DNA from: Ridgeia piscesae
Taxonomy: Eukaryota > Annelida > Polychaeta > Sabellida > Siboglinidae
DNA: 64,000 nucleotides
NCBI GenBank assembly: GCA_025642075.2
Contig: JAODUO010000938.1
Span: 70,001-134,000, forward strand
Reading direction: 5' to 3'
In this document: one piece after another, positions 37,601 through 48,618 of the stretch
Position numbering within the stretch: position 1 is the stretch's first letter
Layout of the letters: each line of letters opens with the position of its first letter
Notes under the pieces: model-generated
What the model saw: the letters and a program-made list of their open reading frames with translations, nothing else
Database searches by the model: none
What the model was told of the DNA's origin: nothing
Made by a program: the position numbers and the translations under genes

Positions 37601-39285
37601 ATGGTTTTATTGCTAGAGGCATGGCGTAGACAAATACTGTTATTTATTATTATTTATTATGATTAGCAATACGCGGCGAAGAGGCAAGCGACGGCAACTT
37701 CGCAAAGTTGTTAGAGCTGCGGAGCGGCGATGACGACGTGCTAAACAGGTGGCTGACGCGTACAGCCTCTTACACCAGCGTTACGGCTCAAAACGAGTTG
37801 CTGAAGGTCATGGCACACATGGTGCTGCGAGGTATTTGTAAGAACGTTGGCCATTTTGGGGTAATTGTCGATGGCACCCAAGACGTGCAAGGCGATATGT
37901 AGACGATGCATACCATGTTCACGAGGACTTCCTCGGCCTATACAGCGTATCTGAGACGACTGGTGCCAGCCTCAGCAACATGTCACAAGACGCACTGCTC
38001 AGGCTCAACCTCCCCATGACGCACATGAGAGCGCAAACCTATGACGGAGCCAGCAACATGTCGGGCAAATACCAGGGTTGCCATGCTCTGATGAAGACGG
38101 TACAACCACTGGCGCACTACACGCATTGCGGTGCACACATCACGCACCTGATCTGAGCGAAGGCCATCGAGAGTGCACCATTCCTCCGCGATGCTCAGAA
38201 CCTGGTGCAGGAACTGGGCGTCTTCTACAATTCATCGGGCAAATTCAAGGAAGTGTACCTAGATGAGCACGTCACGGACGACAATCCTGCCCCTTCATCT
38301 CTGAAGCCGCTCTGTCCGACTCGCTGGCTGTCACGTGGGGTTGCCATTAGGGCCGTCCTCGGCAACTTCGCGGACATGCTGGGGGAACTTGGTGAGGCAT
38401 CGTCTACATTTGGTATCAGCACAGCAGCGAGGGCTAACGTCATCCATCGCCTCTTGTCTTCTGCGAAATGTGTATTTGGACTCATGGCGTCTCTCCCGGT
38501 GATCGAGTGCCTCGAAAACTCCAATACAGTGCTACAAAGTGCGGAGACAACTGTTGCCGGGATGTTAGCTGCTGCGTCTGTTGTTCGCAACACCTTCGTC
38601 AACTACGGCGTGACCTTGACATGGAGTTCCACGCGATCTTTGTGCCTGCAACTGACAAGACTCAACAGCTAAACATTGAGCCACTCTCCTTGCCACGCCA
38701 ACGGAAGATTCCGCGACGATATGACGACGGCGACGAACCACACGCGCACACCAGCACTGAACAATTCTTCCGTGTGCAATTCTTGGCAGCAGTTGACAGT
38801 ATTCTGGCTAACATCGACGCTTTCTTCACATCTACGGACTTGACCTCGTACAAGGTGTTGTCCGACATGCTGACCAGCGGAGTTGTAGACGAAGACGTTG
38901 TTTCCCGATGCCCGGAACTCTCAGAGTCACTACGACAGGAGCTGACCTTCTTCTGCCGACAGTACGAGCACTCCAGTGTGGACAAAGTGCGTCTCACGTT
39001 TCGCGACATGGTCCCAGAGGTGCGAATTTGTTTCCACAAGTGGCAACCCTGCTTCGTCTGCTTCTGGTGTCGCCTGCAAGTTCGTGCTCTGCCGAGCGTT
39101 CGTTCAGCGCACTTCGCCGGATGAAACCGTGGCTCCGGAGCACGATGACTCAGCAGCGTCTCAACCATGTGATGGTCTGTCATGTGCACAGAACTCGTCT
39201 TGCCGAGTGCTCACCACGAGACATTGCAGCCGAGTTCGTGGACGGATCGAGTGATACGAGGCGCAGTGTATTTGGCCGGTTTTAA
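34644..39285 (+). pseudogene. hAT transposase (TTF-type zinc finger, hATC), interrupted
   Basis: Enzyme that would cut and paste the host element. The N-terminal frame, 34644-35225, holds a TTF-type zinc-finger region (WFESYPWLYFDADLGGVLC, FTCDKA, FNWKKAIEKF). A LINE then splits the gene. Sequence resumes at about 37672 with IRGEEASDGNFAKLLELRS and DDVLNRWLTR, then VIVDGTQDVQG. A frame break near 37.9 kb, a TGA near 38.16 kb and further shifts follow. CPTRWLSRG lies near 38.3 kb, and the hATC dimerisation domain (SSCSAERSFSALRRMKPWLR) ends with a stop at 39285. Order and spacing are right for one hAT transposase. With at least three breaks plus the insertion it cannot make an intact enzyme. 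Confidence 0.88.
35237..37672 (+). mobile_element. CR1/L2-like (jockey-type) LINE nested in the hAT transposase
   Basis: 5'-truncated non-LTR retrotransposon. Begins in the endonuclease C-terminus (GHILDVIIARTY, LISDHCAVHRRI, KPPFRREL). The reverse transcriptase frame at 36053-37021 has LDLSAAFDTIAH, FGVPQGSVLGPLMF and the catalytic YADDTQLYLTF. The C-terminal frame at 37046-37315 has LHGLAASYI-like, AAPRLWNNLPLAMR and FKKQLKTFLFKRAF. A TTATTA-rich tail ends at about 37672. Several frame breaks show it is dead. It lies in the same orientation as the hAT and separates the CTTCCG codons from ATACGCGGC, which would otherwise read L-P-I-R-G. No target duplication was found. Confidence 0.88.
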
Positions 39286-39945
39286 AACACCGTCGACTAT
39301 AGTTGAGGCAATGCCGTCTGTGATGCCATTGCTCTAGCTGATTCGTGACGCATTGTCTAACACATTTATAGATACACTTTATATGCCCTGGCAAATATTG
39401 CAGATATGATTACTGTCTGTGTGGTGTGATTATGTGCTTGTGTGCTTGTGTATTCATCGGTGCAATATTGTGCAACTTTCGTAACCATGTACACAGCATC
39501 AACTGTTACGTGTTTGTAAAAATGGACGGTATGGTAGCGTCACATTATTTGCAGCCACATATTAGATTCAGTAGGCCTAGCTCTGACTTTAGCTTACACA
39601 TGGCGATACGTTACTCATTGTACAGTGTACAGTTCGGTACCGTTACAACAGCGACACTAGTGCACCTGTTTATAGAGTTACTGATTTCTTGATTCCATGA
39701 CATTGGAACCTGAGCAACGGGGTCACCAAAACAAAAATGTCTAGTTTTTACTTGTGCTGGAATTAAAGATTTCACTAATGAAATGATATTGTTTGTCCAT
39801 ACCTTTCTACAATCATAGATTCATATATACGTAGACAACATAATTAGTTTAAATACCCTACAATAAACGCCTTTGTTTATTTTAGAATTAGCAACAATAA
39901 ATAAATTAGTTTTATAATTACCAAAACTTTGTCGCTAAACTGTCG

Positions 39946-40014
<69 letters not shown>

Positions 40015-40193
40015 GTACTTACATACATGTATATGTATATATTAAATCAACTGATCCACCCACTTTTAAGACCGGATGGACGCCCCTGCCTCTAGCTAGC
40101 TGTCTTCTTGTTTTCATGTAATTTTCGCGTTACAACCAACGTAGGGTTTATTATGATGTTTATTTAATTATCTATAAAAGGGGTGACTGTGGT

Positions 40194-40610
40194 ATGTTGC
40201 GTTTATATAACGCATTCGTGCGCCGAGTCGAACTATACAACGCGGATGCAATTCCGCCTATTCAGTGGGATTCACTGGCCACAGAGTATAAGAAAGCGAA
40301 GTTGTATGAACCGTGTCAGTGCCGACAAATAAGCGTAGATGTGAATGACATCAATGACATGCGATGGCGCCTCTTTGGCCATTTCTTACATTTGGACGAG
40401 ATTTAATGAGTCGACAAACCAAGCAATGTCGTCCTACTTACAAACGGATGGATTCCTTGGTTATCGCGACCGACCCACAACAAGCCTCCCCAGGACCCAC
40501 AACAACGACATGCAGCAGATCGACCTGGGCCGACAGCTGCATCGGATCGCTATAAAGGAAATTATGTGGCGCAAACTACACAGAACAATGTAAGAGAAGC
40601 GTTGTAAGCG
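40194..40610 (+). mobile_element. LINE 3' ORF fragment
   Basis: Plus-strand remnant of a retrotransposon ORF end: LYNADAIPP, ISVDVNDINDMRWRLFGHFL in one frame, then RDRPTTSLPRTHNNDMQQID in the next, ending near 40593. The DMRWRLFGH and RPTTTLP-N-D pattern is characteristic of LINE ORF C-termini seen in many invertebrate genomes. It starts about 100 bp outside the hAT 3' end, so it is a separate older insertion. Confidence 0.6.
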
Positions 40611-40987
40611 GCCGTAGGATGATGTGCTCGCACAAACTGGCTGCTGAACACTTTACACTTGTAATAATAATAATTATTATTATTATGATATAGTTTGTAC
40701 CTACCCATCGAATCTAAACACGTGTATTATTTTTCGTTTTCACTAAGATTCCAATAACAGACGAACAAAACGTGCTTTACGATTCTTTCACACAACAATT
40801 AGTCTCGTTTTTAATTCGTGGTACGCAAAGCCATTGGGTGGATTTGCTAGCCTGAAAGAACGTTCCGCGTTTTCACGTTCTGTTTCTCTTACGTAATAAA
40901 TAAGCCACGTTCAAGCAACGTCACAACGTTTCCTGCCCCGACGCGTCGTAGCAACGTGTCGGAGCAGACGACGGCGACGCCGCGAGG

Positions 40988-41326
40988 ATGGAGCGGGTGT
41001 TGCGCTTAGCGGCGCGAGTCGTCTCGGCGAACAAGTCTGTGGCCACGCGAACACCGCCGACACTGACAGTCCCGTGTGTGACGACCGCGACAAAGCTGTG
41101 TCCATCGTTACGTCACGTCCACTGTGATCGCCAGCGGCTCTCGGGCACCGGTCAACAGCTTAATCGCCGCTTCGTCATTCGCCTTCACTCAACGTAGTGG
41201 TCACTTTGTATTATGCGCGCACACGCGCAAACGCGCGCACGCGCGTACGAACACACACGCACACGCACACGCACACGCACACGCACACGCACACGCACAC
41301 GCACACGCACACGCACACGCACACGC

Positions 41327-41366
<40 letters not shown>

Positions 41367-43361
41367 TATTACATTACGCCTACATTGTCCACTACCATTA
41401 CCTTTTATGTAATGTTTCGTCTTCACACGTGTGACATTTCGCTATCGTGTGACATTTCGCTACCACGAGGACAGCATGAAGGTTAATTAATACCCAACGA
41501 GAACCTCCCGAGAATTACCAGTGTAGGCCTATGTATACAATCTCAACGTTTCATCATCATCACTACGATGCGTGTTGTCGTCTTATTTGAGACATAAAGT
41601 GTTTCTGCAGTGCACGACCGACTCGCGACGACGATGACGTCACCGGAGTACTCGGCGGTCTTGGCCGCCTGGCGATTACAGACGAGGGTGACGTAATCCC
41701 AGAACCGTTGGTGGCGCCACTGTTTCGTCCGCTGCCGCCCGCAGACTACACGTGCGTCGCTTTCGACCTCGAGACGACGGGCCTAGGTTAGTGTACCTCC
41801 ACCATTCTTATAACACATATCAGTACGATTTCAGTACCGCCTATATCATGTGAACCATGCCGAATAGGCATGTAGGCCTATATGCCTGTTACGTTGTTGG
41901 CACAATTAGCTAATATGAACACATATATGTTGTTGGACATACACAGAGTTTTCTTGAATTCTGCCTTCATCTGTGCTGTCTGGTTACGAAGGTCCAATAA
42001 GAATTCTCAACAGTTTGCACAACTCACCCTCGGCAGTGTTGAGGTTAGCACGTCCGCCCGGCACGACGGCGCCCCGAGCTCAGTACCAGGTGCAGACAGT
42101 GCTGGTATATCTGACTCTCGACACTGGGAACTGTGTGCCCCTCGTCACTCGGAGATAATGTTTAAATCTCGGTCACGTCTCTGTTTGGGACGTAAACGAG
42201 CCACCGAGGACGACAAGCACCCGGACAGTGACCATTCTCAGTGCCAGCAGAGGAAGGTTGACTTGGAACCAATGCACTAAAATGACTGACAAATTGAAAG
42301 AACCGTCTTAAGATCATAACACTGTTGTAAATAAATGCGTACGTTAAATTGAACGGTGCCTAATGCTGAAAACAACTGGAACTGTTGACCAAGAACTGTC
42401 GGTTGGTGGAAACTGACTGTGGCGTCTCGCCTTGCAGCTTATGACGTGGGCCACAGCATTGGCATTGCCTGACACAGACGACTGTCTAACCTGAATCTCC
42501 TCTCATGTCTCTGTTCAACATAGTTCAATGTGTTCTGTCGCGTTGTTTGCAGGTACGAACGCGGAGATTACGCAGCTGGCTGCGATGTACAGAGAGAACA
42601 CCTTCAACCGATACGTTCTCCCGGAGGGTGAGATCACCCCTGAAGCCAGCCGAGTGACAAAACTGACCAAGCGAGACGGTCACCTGTACCATGACGAGGA
42701 ACCAGTGGACACGGTCGACTTAACGCAATGTTTGACCGAATTCTTCGAGTTTCTGTCCAGTCTCGAGAAACCGATACTCCTCTACGGCCACAACGCTCGG
42801 CGCTTCGACTGTCCACTCCTGGTCACTGCCCTCACACGGACAGACTTGGTCAGTTCTTTCAGCAGGATCGTCAGCGGCTTTAGCGACACGCTGAGGGCAT
42901 TCCAGAGCGTGATTCCCGGGCAGAAGTCGTACAAGCAGGAAGACCTCGTCAGGACAATTCTGAATAGGACTTACGGAGCTCACGATGCACTGGAGGATGT
43001 GCGCGCGCTGCAGGATCTCTACCGGAAGGTCACTAACGACGACGTCATGCGTCAGCACAGCTTTGGTGTTGCGGACATCCAGCACTTGTGTAGAAACCAG
43101 GTCAGCAACAGACTCAAAATGGCGTCTCTAGCAGGAATGATTGGAGACGGGGTCATCTCGAAATATATGGCGGAGAAGATAGCATCGGCCGGCTTGTCTC
43201 GAGACGATTTGGTCAGTCGCTATGACGTCAGCGGCGGGGAAGGCGTCTTGCAGCTGTTGTCCGCGAAGGTCAACGGCAAACCAAGAGTCACGAAACACGA
43301 AAAAACACTGCGTAATATCGTCGCTTACCTCGAGGAAAACGCCAAAGAAACAAAGCAATGA
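40988..43361 (+). CDS. DEDDh 3'-5' exonuclease (DnaQ/PML-type exonuclease domain)
   Basis: Predicted metal-dependent nuclease. Exons 40988-41193, 41611-41786, 42553-43361 chain in phase (2, then 1) and give 396 residues. All DEDDh motifs are present: ExoI VAFDLETTGLG (Asp, Glu), ExoII LYGHNARRFDCPLL (Asn-x3-Phe-Asp) and ExoIII HDALEDVRALQ (His, Asp). ExoI spans the exon 2/3 joint. The domain order and the Cys/Leu-rich insert after ExoII resemble the exonuclease-like domain of PML and invertebrate relatives, but I cannot place it further. The N-terminus (MERVLRLAARVVSANKSVAT) is basic, hydroxylated and nearly free of acidic residues, so it may target mitochondria (inference). The exon 1 donor (AAC/GTAGTG) is weak, so the first joint is the least certain. 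A GC-rich stretch with CpGs surrounds the start. Confidence 0.85.
41226..41366. repeat. (CACACG)n-(CA)n microsatellite in intron 1
   Basis: Begins about 30 bp after the proposed first donor of the exonuclease gene. Frames across it are artefacts. Confidence 0.95.
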
Positions 43362-46298
43362 TAGTTGCAAACTTTTTCAAATGCTTTTTAGATATTTGTT
43401 TTTAATTTCTTCCTGATTGTTATATCGATCCACGTGGGTCTGTGTTAAACACGGCTCTGTGAAGTTGATGACAATCCGGTGTCAGGTTTGATTGGATTAA
43501 TCCACGTCTTTCGTGGCGTTATTTCTCGTTTTTTAACTTATTGTCTGAAAAAATAAGATAAGGGGTCGTCCGCAAACATTTGCAATTACTTATTAATATA
43601 GAGGGTACTAATGTTCATACCCCCTCCCCTCAGTTAACACTTTAAAGTGTCAGTAATATTTAGATTGAAAGTCACGTGGCGGTGAAACAACCTTCTTCAT
43701 GGTTACGTTTAGTTGCATTTATTCACTGTATTTTAGTAACACAGCCTTTTATGAAAAAGTTTAAAAAAACCAAAACCGCTATATTGGAGCGTTGTTTCTA
43801 GTTTTATGTCCTTATACAACATTAATGAATTTAAAATTGTATGGCAAATTGTTCTTTTTTGAACCTTTCCCGCAGTAGTTTATCATGTTATGGTATAATC
43901 AGGATCTTTCGCTATGGAATGTAACTGTTGATTTTGCCGTCGTGTGAAAAATCTATATTTTGCTTTTTAAAACATTTGCTTTGTAACCGAGAAACCTCTT
44001 TTGGGACGGCGGTATTGTGGAATCATCTCCCTTTTTTACAAATATTTTACTCCATGTTAAGAGGAACCTATGGAACATTGCCGTTTTATTGGGCATTTTG
44101 TGACGTTTGCATCGGAATGCGCACTTTTATGGAGAATGTTTCCATGTTTGTAACGAAACATATAGCTCACTTGTTGCCAAATATTAATTTTGGTCGTTTG
44201 AATATGATATATATGTGCAGTTGTATAGCTTTCCACTAAAATGGAGTCTTAAATATTTATAATGTCCATTTTTAGATATGCCTAATTATGAAACAGTTGA
44301 GCCATTCTGACACGATCGTATTAATAAAGCTAATAATGTATAACTACAAATAAACTAGTCGGTGGTTTACTAGAATAACCTTGTTGATTATACCAAATTC
44401 AACTGATATTTGCATAGAACCGTTGGCGTCACTGTTTCCTACTTTTTCCCAGGTTTCTAGTCGTCGAACAAGAAGTTATGAAATTCAGTAAGCCCATTTT
44501 ATTCTGTTGGTAAACCGGTTGCTAGCATTTGTAAGGATATGCCATAACATATGTTGTCTTTATGTATGCTGTGATGTTTAGTACCCACACTCCAATAGCC
44601 AGTACAGAAGTTTACGATGTAAATAATCGCCGAATTTGCTTTATCGCTTTAACTTGAAGAAAAAACCCCGTTACGTCCGCCCGGTTCACGGTGTGTTACT
44701 ATCATCGTCGTTCGTGCATACAAAGGAGTAATCCAGTTTCAAAATCGTAGGGAATATGAGAAACCACTAAGTGAGTCTAACTATTCGCATTACTTACATG
44801 TCATGCAAAACTAGAGCTTCGCGTACCATAAGCAACGGCACTGTTCGGCATTTGTTTTTGCAAATGCAGATTGTATGAAACAATGTATACGTAGGCCTAT
44901 GAAACAATGTATACGTAGGCCCTACAGTGTGGTTGACGACAGTGTTATACGATAACTGCAGGTTTGTATTTAAAAGATGGACAATCTCGTAATACAACGG
45001 TGATTGGTCAATAATAAAAATGGTGCTTACGTCATGTTATAAAATCACATGGTAGTCACGTATTGTTGGTTTTGTCCATTTGTTTATTGGGTACTAGCCG
45101 AGTTGTTCAGCGCGCTTGTGGGAAAGGCATTTACCCGCGCTAATAGTTTGAAAATGCCAGAACTATGCGAAGGTCGCATGCTCATACGGACGATGAGTTA
45201 AGCGATGACGATGTTATTTATTGAAATCTTTAGCCCCCTATTTCTCCAACCCCAGGATGACGTTTGAAAACAAATCTAAATCTGTCAGCCCTCCCAGTGG
45301 ATCACCTAGATGAGTTTCTGTTCACTGCTTTACTCTGTCATCATTCAGCCAGATCTGTAGGCAGGAAGCTAGGCACGGAGGCGCACCACTTTCTATTAAC
45401 GTAACACAGTTGGTATTGGGAAACTTTGTGTTCACGAGTGCGTTTTCCACGAGTGCGTTTTGACAGACCCATTAGCCAACCTGTAACCTTGTCTGGGATA
45501 CAGTCCGTTCTCAGTGACGTGGTCTTGACTAAGTTCAAACACTGACTTAATTTTTATCTGAAGAATACCATCATTCTTAGTGCTCAACGTTGTCAGAGGT
45601 ATATGCGCCAGCTTAATTACTATGCTCTTACGCTCTCTGTGCCCGGTATCAAGTTCCGTCAAAATACAGTACAATCAGTGAAGGCGAAGCAAAATCGCTT
45701 CATTTCGGATGTCATTGTTCTGACAAATCGTTGTAACCGCGACTGTCACTCACTCACTCACTCACTCACTCACTCACTCACTCACTCACTCACTCACTCA
45801 CTCACATACTCACTCAGTCACTCACTCACTCAGTCAGTCACTCACTCACTCACTCACTCACTCACTCATGTCTTACTCAACGGTCCATCGCCATGTTCCT
45901 TTAGGGTGGCCCTGTCATCAACTATACAGCTCTCTTCTGCTGAATGCCATTGAATAGTCGACACATATTCCGTCGCCACTTCCAAATTTTATTATCTGTC
46001 TTGTCAGAGGTCATTAGCAATTAAGACTGGCTGACCACAGGATAAACAAAACGTGTATTTCGGCACCACTGCCGAACTACAAAAGCGACATACCTTCTAG
46101 AACAGCTATTGGTTCAAATTCTTTGGCCAAATGTGATCACCAACGAAGAGCTTCGTCACAAAACACACATCTCCGTTGATTTTCAAATGGACGTTTGACC
46201 TTCTCAATTACCAACCAAGGACAACTTTGATACGAGTGTTATTTAGTTATTGCATATTGTGTACTTCATCTTGATGTCTGAAAGTAACTTTTAATGTC
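43362..46298. other. Intergenic; one microsatellite, no gene resolved
   Basis: AT-rich region with an AATAAA at 44333-44338 and a (CACT)n array at about 45748-45868. I looked on the minus strand for a TM7 exon (N-P-x-x-Y) for the adjacent receptor and saw none. Confidence 0.5.
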
Positions 46299-47303
46299 CT
46301 ATTCCTTCATTTCATGCAGAGGCGAGTGTGCCGGCCTGTTTTGAACACTCAGCTCGTCCGGGACAGAAAATCCGACGGTGAGCACCCACTGCGGCATCCA
46401 GCTCGCCAGGAACACGATCGTCACGATGAATAGCAACACGACATTTTTGTAGGTCTTTGTTTGCGCGTTTGCAGCCACGCTGTGGACAACTGCCCGACGC
46501 GCTGGTTTCGTTATGTCGGAAGCGGCCGATGTGTCGTTATATGCAGCCTCCGTTGAGACGGTCGATGGTCCCGGGACAGGAGATCGAACGACACCGTCGA
46601 CGTCTGATATTGGTTTCATCCGCGCGTTGACATTTGAAAGTCCACCTTCGGGTAGACGCGATTGGTTAGGGACCGCAACGCGGTTTATGCACAGTCTCGA
46701 TGTCTTTACTTTAAGTAACGCAGCCGCTATCAACGTGTAACAGGTTGTCATTATCAAGAGACATATGAGGAGTACGCACACTTTTGAGACACTGTCGACT
46801 TGTTTGTATTCCTTTAGTCTAGCCACGGTCTTCACAGTTGCGTATGTGACCGCAGCGACGGCAATTCCAACGAGCGCCACCTTCGCTCGGCGCGCGTCTG
46901 TGCTGAACGAATGCGGACGTTTGACGGCGATAAGACGCTCAATGGACACAAACACCAGAAGGAACATCGAGAAGACAACCGACAGCACGGTGATACAGCG
47001 AAATGCTAACGTTGGCACGTGACCGACAACGCCAATTCTGAGAACAATTCCGCAAACACAGACGGCCGAGTCGGCAAGAGCCAGTGCAAACATATACACC
47101 CTTGTCTACGTCGTCATTACTCGCACATAGACGGCGAGCACCAGTACGTTGCCCGGTAGCCCGAGCACACACGCGGTCAGCAGGGCAACGCTGTGAGAAT
47201 CGTGTCTGTAAGTTCTGCTGTTCTCAGCCAAATCCACGCTGTCGTTCGTGACGTTTTGAAGACCATCGGATTCGTTGGTGGAGATTACAGTGTTGCTCCA
47301 CAT
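46299..47303 (-). pseudogene. Class A (rhodopsin-like) GPCR, in-frame stop and no TM7
   Basis: Plasma-membrane receptor remnant. Start ATG at 47303. The N-terminus has N-glycosylation sites (NES, NVT). TM1 has GLPGNVLVLAVYV with the conserved GN. TM2 has the ALALAD core. TM3 ends VFVSIERLIAVKRP, where ER stands for the DRY arginine region. TM4 and TM5 follow, then a long third loop, then TM6 FIVTIVFLASWMPQW. Between RVMTT and TRVYMFALA the reading frame meets a single TAG, exactly where a Ser would be usual (T-S-T-R-V-Y). The frame ends at 46299, shortly after TM6 and before any NPxxY. No downstream exon with TM7 was found. Ligand class cannot be told. A sequencing error at the TAG plus a distant last exon is the alternative. 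Confidence 0.75.
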
Positions 47304-47536
47304 TGTTTGGCGGCTTGCTTGCAATCGGTGGTCAAAACTGTGTCATATGCGTATGACATCAGTTCAACAGACGCATGACAGTATACTGGTAAACCAGTTT
47401 GTATTATATAATATGTTCCGACTTCAAGTATTAAGCAACGTTAAAGTTTATGCTACAATTGTTGTACAGTCGTGCAAAACAAGAAAAAAATGATGTATGT
47501 ATACTTAGCTGAAACTCTATAGTGTTTACGAAGAAG

Positions 47537-48127
47537 ATGTTTTTATTGTTTATCGCAACATGTCTTGTGTTTACCACAGCGAAGGCTTTATACTTCAATT
47601 TGAGTTACAACAACACTTTCACTTCCAATAGAACAACTGCTGCAGCAGCAGAAACAACAACAACAGCAGCAATAACAGCAGCAGCAATAACAGCAGCAGC
47701 AATAACAGCAATGGCGGCAGAACCAAAAAGTAAGCATACAAATACATGTCTTAAAATATGAAATTCTCAAGAGGTTACGAATGCCTTTTCTTATTGTTCG
47801 TTATTGAGAATATGCAAATACACAAACCGTTCTTCCTAAATCTATGACACTTGCAAACGTCGATTTGATTCCCGTGAGTAGATCCAGCGCACTCCCGCAG
47901 CTGGACTACACTAGACGTCTCCCGTGAACAACCGTCGCGTAGCACACTGAATCTGCGATTAGGACTCTTGCCGTTGAGGAAAACGTGCCTGGTGAAGTCA
48001 GAAATATCTACGGTCATGTTAGCGCAGTACCTGACTCAAGATTTAGTGTCGTATATAGTGCAGTGCTGCTGTTGGCACGAAACTATACACCATCTCCGGA
48101 CAGTTATTGCGCATATGTGGCCTCCTG
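47537..48127 (+). CDS. Candidate secreted glycoprotein gene, first two exons
   Basis: Exon 1, 47537-47729: MFLLFIATCLVFTTAKA is a good signal peptide. LYFNLSYNNTFTSNRTT follows with three N-glycosylation sites, then an Ala/Thr-rich stretch encoded by an ACA/GCA repeat, ending at a GTAAGC donor in phase 1. Exon 2, 48028-48127: CAG acceptor, in-phase PDSRFSVVYSAVLLLARNYT then PSPDSYCAYVAS, GTGAGT donor in phase 2. Matching phases support the pair. No third exon is visible before the LINE/satellite begins at 48.4 kb, so the gene may continue beyond 54.8 kb or be broken. No family is recognised. Confidence 0.4.
47640..47715. repeat. (ACAGCAGCA)n trinucleotide-type repeat
   Basis: Interrupted ACA/GCA/ATA units inside the candidate secreted-protein exon. 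Confidence 0.9.
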
Positions 48128-48365
48128 GTGAGTTGCAACGGAGAGATTGCGAAGAGGTAATCAGTGGCATTACATCACTCCTTTGGAAACGGACACGTTG
48201 AATGGGTCACGCGAGTGCAGAAAATGCCAATGCGTAGCGTACACAGAACACGTACAAGAAGACAATTAAAGAACATTAATGCTGTATTACTACAGGTGTT
48301 ACTGCGCGTTATGGATCTATTCGCTTCGCAGGACATATACTAATAACGTTTCCCCTATCCGTTGA

Positions 48366-48618
48366 CTAAAGGTTACTGTCAAACTTGGGCCGTAGGAATG
48401 ACAGTAACGCCAATATCAATTTGAAAAAAAGGCGATGGCGCTCCCATGTCACGTCCATGTTCTTATGTACTTGTGAAACATGGATCCTCTCAACATATTT
48501 TTTAAAAAGGATTTCAGGTTTGGGAATCCAGTTATTTCGAAAGACCTTGCGCTTATCATACGAAGACCATGCTCGCAACAAGACCAAATAAACCATCGGA
48601 CCATAGAAAGACCTCAAT
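48366..48618 (+). mobile_element. RTE-type LINE, ORF segment left of the satellite
   Basis: One plus-strand frame reads ANINLKKRRW, RSHVTSMFLCTCETWILS, LKRISGLGIQLFRKTLRLSY, EDHARNK, then TIGP, stop, KDLNTTVKKRELK. It matches the region after the palm domain in RTE-type LINE ORFs (NIxLxxKIRLxRSLVTSIFL, CETW, R-x-L-x-I-x-Y-x-DHVxN, IGPYxDLLTxVKKRxLKW). Two stops interrupt it. The last motif is the start of the first satellite unit. Confidence 0.8.

Larger units (their letters stand above)
33709..40088 (+). mobile_element. hAT transposon, structurally complete ends, broken transposase
   Basis: The 5' end CACGGGCGTCGATCGGT (33709-33725) and the reverse complement of the 3' end CAGGGGCGTCCATCCGGT (40088-40071) are imperfect terminal inverted repeats. 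They are flanked by the identical 8-bp sequence CCTCTAGC at 33701-33708 and 40089-40096, the target duplication size expected for hAT elements. Inside are an 18-bp palindrome (33736-33753), a foldback of about 360 bp, a 7-bp tandem repeat, the split transposase, an inserted LINE and a (TA)n tract (39951-40011). The element is 6.4 kb; without the LINE it would be about 3.9 kb. Confidence 0.92.

Noticed and set aside
45095..45200. tRNA-like stretch GCCGAGTTGTTCAGCGCGCT with a weak B-box-like follow-up
   Set aside because: No convincing acceptor stem or clear B-box, and no second copy seen in the window.
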